A stretch of DNA of 11,178 bases from positions 1 to 11,178 of the forward strand of contig CAYPJO010000059.1 of the NCBI GenBank assembly GCA_964411065.1, in the 5' to 3' direction. Source of the DNA: DYHD01 sp964411065 (GTDB lineage Bacteria > Nitrospirota > Thermodesulfovibrionia > Thermodesulfovibrionales > Dissulfurispiraceae). Shown here one piece after another: positions 7,341 through 11,178 of the stretch. How positions within the stretch are numbered: position 1 is the first letter of the stretch; each line of letters opens with the position of its first letter. The position numbers and the translations under genes were made by a program. A model generated the notes under the pieces. The model was given only the letters and a program-made list of their open reading frames with translations, searched no databases and was not told the DNA's origin.

Positions 7341-7676
7341 ATGAAATGCGAAGATTTAGTAGATGTGCTGCTTGAGTATTGCAATCTTTTTATCGGTGAA
7401 GGAAAAAAGAGATTTCATGAAGATAAGACTGGTTGTCATGTCATTATTGTAACCGATAAAGAGGTTAACAAAAAAATCGAATGTTTTGATGAAACAAAGG
7501 GTCTACGTAGAAAGTTTTTTGGTGATAGAGAAATTTACTGTTATGACGAGTTTAGAGGGGTTAAGATTGCAATCACATATATCTACCGTCTTTTTAAATT
7601 GAGAACAATTGTGCTAACAGCATTTAAAAAGGAGTCTGATGTGATCTGGCCACCTAAAAAAATTATAAAGTCATAA
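7341..7676 (+). CDS. Unrecognised 111-residue protein
   Basis: I do not recognise this protein. The start at ATG 7341 is chosen because GAGGAG (7331-7336) lies just before it; a longer frame from TTG 7329 would place the start upstream of the ribosome binding site. The product is basic, predicted soluble (no signal peptide or membrane segment), with five cysteines (3, 14, 32, 48, 67) that form no CxxC pair. The C-terminal part has a beta-rich look, with a segment near residues 88-97 ending IVLTAFKKES. That faintly recalls the last strand of RelE/HigB-type toxins, too weak to assign. It has its own promoter and lies between the DUF294 gene and the convergent symporter operon, so it may be functionally separate or a small partner of that system. 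Confidence 0.7.
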   Translation: MKCEDLVDVLLEYCNLFIGEGKKRFHEDKTGCHVIIVTDKEVNKKIECFDETKGLRRKFFGDREIYCYDEFRGVKIAITYIYRLFKLRTIVLTAFKKESDVIWPPKKIIKS

Positions 7677-7681
7677 TTACT

Positions 7682-7726
7682 AAAAAAAAGAAGCCCATAG
7701 AAACGTATTTGCTTCCATGGGCTTCT
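7682..7726 (-). terminator. Intrinsic terminator of the exonuclease-DUF4212-symporter operon
   Basis: On the minus strand a perfect 10-bp stem, AGAAGCCCAT (7726-7717) with ATGGGCTTCT (7698-7689), surrounds an 18-nt loop and runs straight into eight T residues (7689-7682, the first shared with the stem). It lies about 30 bp past the symporter stop. On the + strand the stem is not followed by a T-run, so it would terminate the short gene at 7341-7676 less efficiently. Confidence 0.9.
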
Positions 7727-7756
7727 GGTGAATTATAAGCTTTTTCTCTTAGTTTT

Positions 7757-9505
7757 TTAGTCAGGCAATCTCATACTATCAACAAATTTTTCCACCTCTG
7801 GACCTTCCGGTTTAGTCAAAAGTGAAACAACTACTGCGGTAATAGCATTAGCAAAGAACGCTATTAAACCCCATCCTATCGTACTTATCTTATCTCCAAA
7901 GAGTGTTAGAGGTGGCAATTTGACCACGCCGACTAATATAACGTAGGGCAAAGCAACCGCCATTCCCACTATCATACCCGCAAGCATACCATATCTATTA
8001 AGTCTCTTCCAGAATATGCCTAACATTATCAAGGGCGTGAAGGAACAAGCTGCGAAGACGAAAGCCCAACCAACCAATAGGACGACGTAAACGGCGAACC
8101 CAGGATCTTTAAGGGCAAAGTATGCCATAACTGCTCCAACAAAACCGATTACTACCAATAAGATTCTAACTATTAGAAGCTCTCCAGCCTCTGTAGCTTT
8201 TGGATTTATAAACCTTTTATAAATATCACGAGTTATTCCTGTGGACATAGCAAGTAATAATCCATCAGCAGTACTAAGAGCAGCTGCCAATCCACCGACA
8301 GCAACGAGCGGAGCTATGAACCAAACCATACCAAACATATCAGGCATACCTACGACGACTATATCACCGTGGAAGACTAACTCAGCAGGCTGTAAGATGC
8401 CGTCAGCATTTTTATCTCCTACCTTCACAAGACCTGTTGGTAGCCACTTTTGTATCCATGGCGTATTCATTACCTCGGCTATTGGTTTGCCCCATAAGGC
8501 AGAAAAGGTATCCCTTGCTATAGCAGCATAAATTGTAGCAGTTACATATAATAACCCGATGAATAATAATGCCCATCCTACACTAACTCTTGCAGCAGAA
8601 ACTGTCCTCACTGTATAGAACCTTACCAAGATGTGAGGAAGCCCCATTGTGCCCAACATTAACACAAGAGCAAACATTATCCAGTTAATAGGACCTTTAC
8701 CACCTCCAACAGTTCTAACAAAAGGCTCAGTCCAACCAGGCAAACCGAAAGCGGCTTCTCTTGCTTCAATTCTTGCGATCAAATCACCATATGCAAAATG
8801 TGGTATTGGTGCCCATAAATATAAATAGTAACCTGCTATAAAAACAGGTAAACAATACATAGAGATCATTACCCAGTACTGAAGAAACTGAACCCAGGTA
8901 ATACTCTTCCAACCGCTTGTCCAAGCATAAGCTAAAGCACCAAAGACACCTAAAAAAACAGAAACTGTAGCAGGTAACCCAAGGAATCTTGAGAAGACAA
9001 CACCAACACCAACAAGCTGAGCAGTTAAGTAAGTAAGAGACATAATGAAGATCATAACAACTGCAACAGATCTAACAGGTCCCCAACCGCCAGCTCTCTT
9101 TTCAAGCAACTCAGGAACTGTATAGGTCTTAGATTTTCTGACAAATGGTGCTATAGTAAAAGACATAAGGGTATAACCTAAGGTCCATCCAATGATAAAG
9201 GGCATAGCGTCGTAACCCATCAAAGCAATAGCACCTGCCATAGAGAGATAGCTTGCAGCACTCATCCAGTCTGCACCAGTAGCAGCTCCATTAACAACGG
9301 CTGGGATATCTCTACCAGCGACATAGAAGTCATGAGCAGATGGTGATCTTAATGCCAAGGCTAATACTAAGTAGACCAGTATGGAGCCTATGGTCATTAC
9401 TATGCCACCATAGTATTCACCACCAATTGCAGTCATTAGCAAAGAGGCAATTATCCACACTATAATGGCAATACCCGTTGCTTTAACTGGCATAGATAGT
9501 TTCAT
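7757..9505 (-). CDS. VC_2705-family sodium/solute symporter, large subunit
   Basis: This inner-membrane secondary transporter of the SSS (SLC5-like) family has 582 residues and about 13 hydrophobic segments. It resembles the VC_2705 subgroup, related to ActP-type acetate permeases, which always pairs with a small DUF4212 protein. Diagnostic segments are FYVAGRDIPAVVNGAATGADWMSAA near the N-terminus, YTVPELLEKR (128-137), and the signature VGGLAAALSTADGLLLAMS (403-421) with Ser411-Thr412 where SSS proteins place a Na+ ligand pair. Import of acetate or another short carboxylate is inferred, not shown. A 12-residue loop (364-375) between membrane segments matches an EF-hand. The start is supported by AAGGAGGAGG (9522-9513), 7 nt before the ATG, inside the upstream gene; the two genes overlap by 4 bp (ATGA). 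The gene is visibly richer in G+C than its neighbours. Confidence 0.93.
   Translation of the reverse strand: MKLSMPVKATGIAIIVWIIASLLMTAIGGEYYGGIVMTIGSILVYLVLALALRSPSAHDFYVAGRDIPAVVNGAATGADWMSAASYLSMAGAIALMGYDAMPFIIGWTLGYTLMSFTIAPFVRKSKTYTVPELLEKRAGGWGPVRSVAVVMIFIMSLTYLTAQLVGVGVVFSRFLGLPATVSVFLGVFGALAYAWTSGWKSITWVQFLQYWVMISMYCLPVFIAGYYLYLWAPIPHFAYGDLIARIEAREAAFGLPGWTEPFVRTVGGGKGPINWIMFALVLMLGTMGLPHILVRFYTVRTVSAARVSVGWALLFIGLLYVTATIYAAIARDTFSALWGKPIAEVMNTPWIQKWLPTGLVKVGDKNADGILQPAELVFHGDIVVVGMPDMFGMVWFIAPLVAVGGLAAALSTADGLLLAMSTGITRDIYKRFINPKATEAGELLIVRILLVVIGFVGAVMAYFALKDPGFAVYVVLLVGWAFVFAACSFTPLIMLGIFWKRLNRYGMLAGMIVGMAVALPYVILVGVVKLPPLTLFGDKISTIGWGLIAFFANAITAVVVSLLTKPEGPEVEKFVDSMRLPD
8381..8416 (-). 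other. EF-hand-like loop encoded in the symporter
   Basis: Residues 364-375 read DKNADGILQPAE. This fits the canonical 12-residue calcium loop: Asp1, Asn3, Asp5, Gly6, Ile7-Leu8 and Glu12. It lies in the hydrophilic segment of about 332-383 between two membrane helices, probably outside the lipid. Whether it binds Ca2+ is not known. Confidence 0.6.
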
Positions 9506-9768
9506 TCTAATTCCTCCTCCTTTACCTTAGATTTAAGTTCTGCATCGAACTTGTTCATTATTGCTGCATAGATAAAGATAAGTATTACCCCCATAACTAT
9601 AACAATAAAAGCATTAATATACATGTGTAACGCTGGTAGACCAAGGATTCTTATTCCTTTGAAAGTAGGTGCAATTACAGGCAGGAAAACAGCAATAAAA
9701 AGCCATAAAAACAGAAAAATCCATGTCAGATTTCTTACCCTCGTCCAATAGATAGTTTTAACATCCAT
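9502..9768 (-). CDS. DUF4212 protein, small subunit of the sodium/solute symporter
   Basis: This 88-residue membrane protein has two hydrophobic segments, about 15-33 and 50-69. The N-terminal YWTRVRNLTWIFLFLWL and the end of the second segment, FIYAAIMNKFDAEL, fit the DUF4212 family, which is found next to VC_2705-type symporters and is taken to be their small subunit. A short charged tail (KSKVKEEELE) faces the cytoplasm by the positive-inside rule. AAGGAGG (9780-9774), 5 nt before the ATG, overlaps the stop codon of the exonuclease gene, and the 3' end overlaps the symporter start by 4 bp. The three genes are therefore a tightly coupled operon. Confidence 0.9.
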   Translation of the reverse strand: MDVKTIYWTRVRNLTWIFLFLWLFIAVFLPVIAPTFKGIRILGLPALHMYINAFIVIVMGVILIFIYAAIMNKFDAELKSKVKEEELE

Positions 9769-9778
9769 ACAAACCTCC

Positions 9779-10492
9779 TTAATAAATATGTTGTTTTTGT
9801 TGTTTTAAACCTATGTATCCCGATACGATAGGTTTACCTATTTTTAGAAGATAATCAATAGAAAAAATTTTCACTGTCGCTAAATAACCTATAAGTTTTT
9901 GAAAGATTTGAGCAGTTATAAAAGCATCGGTTAAGGCATTATGGACCTCCTTTGTTTCAATTTCTAAGGATTGAGCAATATCAACCAGCGAGGTATTGGT
10001 TCGAAACTCTTCAGGTAAAACTTTAATATCAATCAGCCAACGATAAATAAAGAGTATTTCTATTGATATAGGATTAAAGTTTACATTTAGATTTTGACGT
10101 ATTTCTTTTTTTAAGAAGGCTAAGTCAATGATTATAAAATGGCCTACAATAATAGAATCATCTAAAAAATATAAAAAATTTCTTAAAATTTGGTTTTTAT
10201 CTCTATAACCCTCTAACTCTGACGGAACTAAACCATGAATCAGAACGTTATCCCTTTTCATTGTTGAAGATGGAGTTAATAAACTATAGGTACAATCACC
10301 TATATTTATTCTTTTACCCATCATTTTTATGCCTGCAATCGATATTATTGAGTCCTTACTCTCATCAAGCCCTGTTAGTTCAGTATCGATGACCACAAAG
10401 TTTGTATTCACTATAGGGGACTTGCCTAATCTGTGTGACCTGTCTTTTCCAAAGATTTCCCGACATTTCCAATATAAATTTTCTAATATCAC
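9779..10492 (-). CDS. DnaQ-like DEDDh 3'-5' exonuclease
   Basis: This 237-residue protein of the DnaQ / Pol III epsilon fold carries all DEDDh catalytic positions. Exo I is VVIDTELTGLD (Asp36, Glu38), IHGL with His86 follows, Exo II is GHFIIIDLAFL (His118, Asp123), and Exo III is HNALTDAFITAQIF (His184, Asp189). It is predicted to remove nucleotides from 3' ends of DNA or RNA in the cytoplasm. Stand-alone exonucleases of this type with a basic N-terminal lead (LYWKCREIFGKDRSHR) recur beside DUF294/CBS proteins and VC_2705 symporters, so it is probably not the replicative proofreading subunit. The start is a GTG at 10492; a stop codon directly precedes it in frame and the ribosome binding site is weak, so the next GTG (residue 28) cannot be excluded but would sit only 8 residues before Asp36. 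It is first in the operon, about 32 nt after the predicted sigma-54 start. Confidence 0.9.
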   Translation of the reverse strand: MILENLYWKCREIFGKDRSHRLGKSPIVNTNFVVIDTELTGLDESKDSIISIAGIKMMGKRINIGDCTYSLLTPSSTMKRDNVLIHGLVPSELEGYRDKNQILRNFLYFLDDSIIVGHFIIIDLAFLKKEIRQNLNVNFNPISIEILFIYRWLIDIKVLPEEFRTNTSLVDIAQSLEIETKEVHNALTDAFITAQIFQKLIGYLATVKIFSIDYLLKIGKPIVSGYIGLKQQKQHIY

Positions 10493-10534
10493 CTATAAAA
10501 GCTTTCATAAACTTTTATTTTTTAAATAGTAAAA

Positions 10535-10550
10535 AGCAAATTACGTGCCA
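10535..10550 (-). promoter_or_regulatory. Consensus sigma-54 (-24/-12) promoter of the exonuclease-DUF4212-symporter operon
   Basis: On the minus strand this reads TGGCACG (10550-10544), TAAT, TTGCT (10539-10535). This is the complete consensus TGGCACG-N4-TTGCW with exact GG-N10-GC spacing. The predicted start is near 10524, giving a leader of about 32 nt before the GTG. It needs an AAA+ activator; the NtrC-family protein encoded at 3605-4951 is the natural candidate. Confidence 0.9.
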
Positions 10551-10667
10551 TAATACTCTGAAGTAAAATTCTTCAAGAAAAGTCATTAAAATATAGAAGT
10601 TTTTTATCTTAAGGGGTTAATTAATTTGTTTATAAAAATTAAAAAGACTATATGAGCCTACTAAAAC

Positions 10668-10717
10668 CGTGAAAAAATATAGTAATCACGTTACTAAAAG
10701 TAACAAAAGAATAACGT
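10668..10717. promoter_or_regulatory. Nested inverted repeats, candidate activator site for the sigma-54 promoter
   Basis: GTTACT (10690-10695) and AGTAAC (10699-10704) are perfect inverted repeats with a 3-bp gap. AGTAA (10681-10685) with TTACT (10691-10695), CGTGA (10668-10672) with TCACG (10686-10690), and ACGTTA (10688-10693) with TAACGT (10712-10717) overlap them. The core is about 150 bp upstream of the -24 element at 10550, within the usual range for NtrC-type activator binding. A GTTACT/AGCAAC pair lies at a similar distance before the DUF294 gene. Confidence 0.4.
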
Positions 10718-10927
10718 TTTAAAGGTTTTTATAATTTCTTTTCGGGTAATATTAGAAATATATTTTAATGGAGGATGTTCTGCGAGCTTGAAAATTTATA
10801 CGCTAAAATTTCTTCCGCCTTTTGTTTACTTTCAGAAATATAAGGATTTATCAATCTTTTATTGCATGGTTTATTATTTTCTTGGATATTATCCCGAAAC
10901 TAAAAAGAGATGACTGCAAAATAGACA

Positions 10928-10972
10928 TAAAACCTTTCAATAATAGTACCCCATTCTTGTTAAAAGGTTTTA
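10928..10972. repeat. 10-bp inverted repeat
   Basis: TAAAACCTTT (10928-10937) and AAAGGTTTTA (10963-10972) are exact inverted repeats around a 25-nt loop. Another copy of AAAGGTTTT occurs at 10721-10729. No T-run follows on the + strand. Its right arm overlaps the spacer of the possible promoter at 10957-10985. Confidence 0.45.
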
Positions 10973-10985
10973 GGTGATATAAAAT
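10957..10985 (+). promoter_or_regulatory. Possible sigma-70-type promoter
   Basis: TTGTTA (10957-10962) and TAAAAT (10980-10985) are separated by 17 bp, with 4 and 5 matches to consensus. A transcript from about 10992 would contain the GGGAGGA site at 11014-11020. In such AT-rich DNA, chance matches are common. Confidence 0.35.
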
Positions 10986-11025
10986 ATCAACACAATGGTT
11001 AAAAAACAAAGAAGGGAGGAAGAGA

Positions 11026-11094
11026 GTGATAAAACAAAAGCTAATAAAATGTAACCTTATGCATAAGGTAAGGACATATGTGACATTTCTCTGA
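11026..11094 (+). CDS. Possible 22-codon leader peptide
   Basis: GGGAGGA (11014-11020) sits 5 nt before a GTG that opens 22 codons ending at TGA 11092-11094. The peptide is basic (VIKQKLIKCNLMHKVRTYVT and two more residues) and matches nothing I know. The ribosome binding site and the promoter-like sequence before it are the only support. The 16-bp palindrome lies inside it. Confidence 0.2.
   Translation: MIKQKLIKCNLMHKVRTYVTFL
11054..11069. promoter_or_regulatory. 16-bp perfect palindrome, possible operator
   Basis: ACCTTATGCATAAGGT equals its own reverse complement over all 16 bases. Perfect dyads of this length with no spacer are typical of dimeric repressor sites. No regulator can be matched to it from this window. 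Confidence 0.4.
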
Positions 11095-11178
11095 TATGCC
11101 CCCGTTTTTTGGAACGGTATAAATACGAAAAAATAGTTAATAAAAACTATGCACCCACATGCTGGAATAACATATTTA

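Larger units (their letters stand above)
10551..11178. other. Intergenic region rich in inverted repeats
   Basis: No frame long enough for a normal gene is seen in these 628 bp on either strand, and I recognise no riboswitch class or tRNA. The region holds the nested repeats at 10668-10717, the long inverted repeat at 10928-10972, a possible promoter at 10957-10985, a possible short ORF at 11026-11094 and the 16-bp palindrome at 11054-11069. Two further short hairpins lie near the right edge (CCGTT/AACGG at 11102-11117 and ATAGTT/AACTAT at 11133-11150). It may be the leader of a gene outside the window. Confidence 0.5.

Noticed and set aside
8241..8531. A 96-codon + strand frame inside the symporter gene
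   Set aside because: It is antisense to the conserved SSS coding region, and the low-complexity composition is what the reverse of a membrane protein gene gives.
10383..10508. An out-of-frame ATG at 10508 (minus strand) opening about 42 codons that overlap the exonuclease start
   Set aside because: The ribosome binding site is weak and the peptide has no recognisable features; the exonuclease frame carries the conserved motifs. It could only matter as an upstream ORF.
11092..11133. Possible selenocysteine readthrough of the TGA at 11092-11094, since the frame stays open for 13 more codons and a hairpin follows
   Set aside because: The hairpin does not look like a bacterial SECIS element, the extended peptide matches no selenoprotein, and the LysR resemblance to selenium regulators is not enough support.
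1..11178. CRISPR arrays, tRNA genes, insertion sequences or prophage genes
   Set aside because: I saw no regularly spaced repeats, no tRNA-like T-loop context outside coding sequence, no transposase or integrase motifs and no terminal repeats with target duplications.

Overview
The window reads as chromosomal DNA from a low-GC anaerobic bacterium. Its proteins are rich in Lys, Ile and Glu. The gene set suits a thermophilic sulfate- or sulfur-metabolising lineage such as Nitrospirota (Thermodesulfovibrio-like), Thermodesulfobiota or Desulfobacterota: HslVU, an FmdE-family protein, a LysR regulator like those seen with selenium metabolism, a sigma-54 activator and a VC_2705-type sodium/solute symporter. 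The assignment is by resemblance only and I would not name a genus. I see no tRNA, rRNA, CRISPR array, insertion sequence or phage gene.

Left part (1-2617, + strand). The last 23 codons of an unidentified gene are followed by an extended -10 promoter and the overlapping pair hslV-hslU (ATP-dependent two-component protease). An FmdE-family protein with a C-terminal four-cysteine zinc-finger-like motif follows, with a small hairpin and no Shine-Dalgarno sequence before its start.

Middle (2614-4951). A LysR-type regulator on the minus strand overlaps the fmdE stop codon. It is transcribed divergently from an NtrC-family response regulator (receiver, AAA+ with GAFTGA, Fis-type HTH). Each gene has its own recognisable promoter. 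The receiver carries Gly10 where a metal-binding Asp is expected.

Right part (4952-10550) looks like one functional unit under sigma-54 control. On the + strand is a 638-residue protein with a cyclic-nucleotide-binding domain, a CBS pair and a DUF294 nucleotidyltransferase. On the minus strand is an operon: DnaQ-like DEDDh exonuclease, DUF4212 small subunit, then VC_2705-family sodium/solute symporter, ending in a strong intrinsic terminator. The minus operon has a full-consensus -24/-12 promoter (TGGCACG-N4-TTGCT). The DUF294 gene has a weaker one with correct GG-N10-GC spacing. Both have GTTACT/AGTAAC inverted-repeat elements roughly 120-155 bp upstream. The NtrC-type regulator next door is the obvious candidate activator. 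The proposed unit is therefore a sigma-54-switched importer, probably for a small carboxylate such as acetate, made together with a sensory nucleotidyltransferase and an exonuclease. A short unrecognised gene (7341-7676) sits between the two arms with its own sigma-70-type promoter.

The right end (10551-11178) has no convincing gene. It holds several inverted repeats, a 16-bp perfect palindrome, a possible sigma-70 promoter and a possible 22-codon ORF with a good Shine-Dalgarno sequence. It may be the regulatory region of a gene beyond the window.
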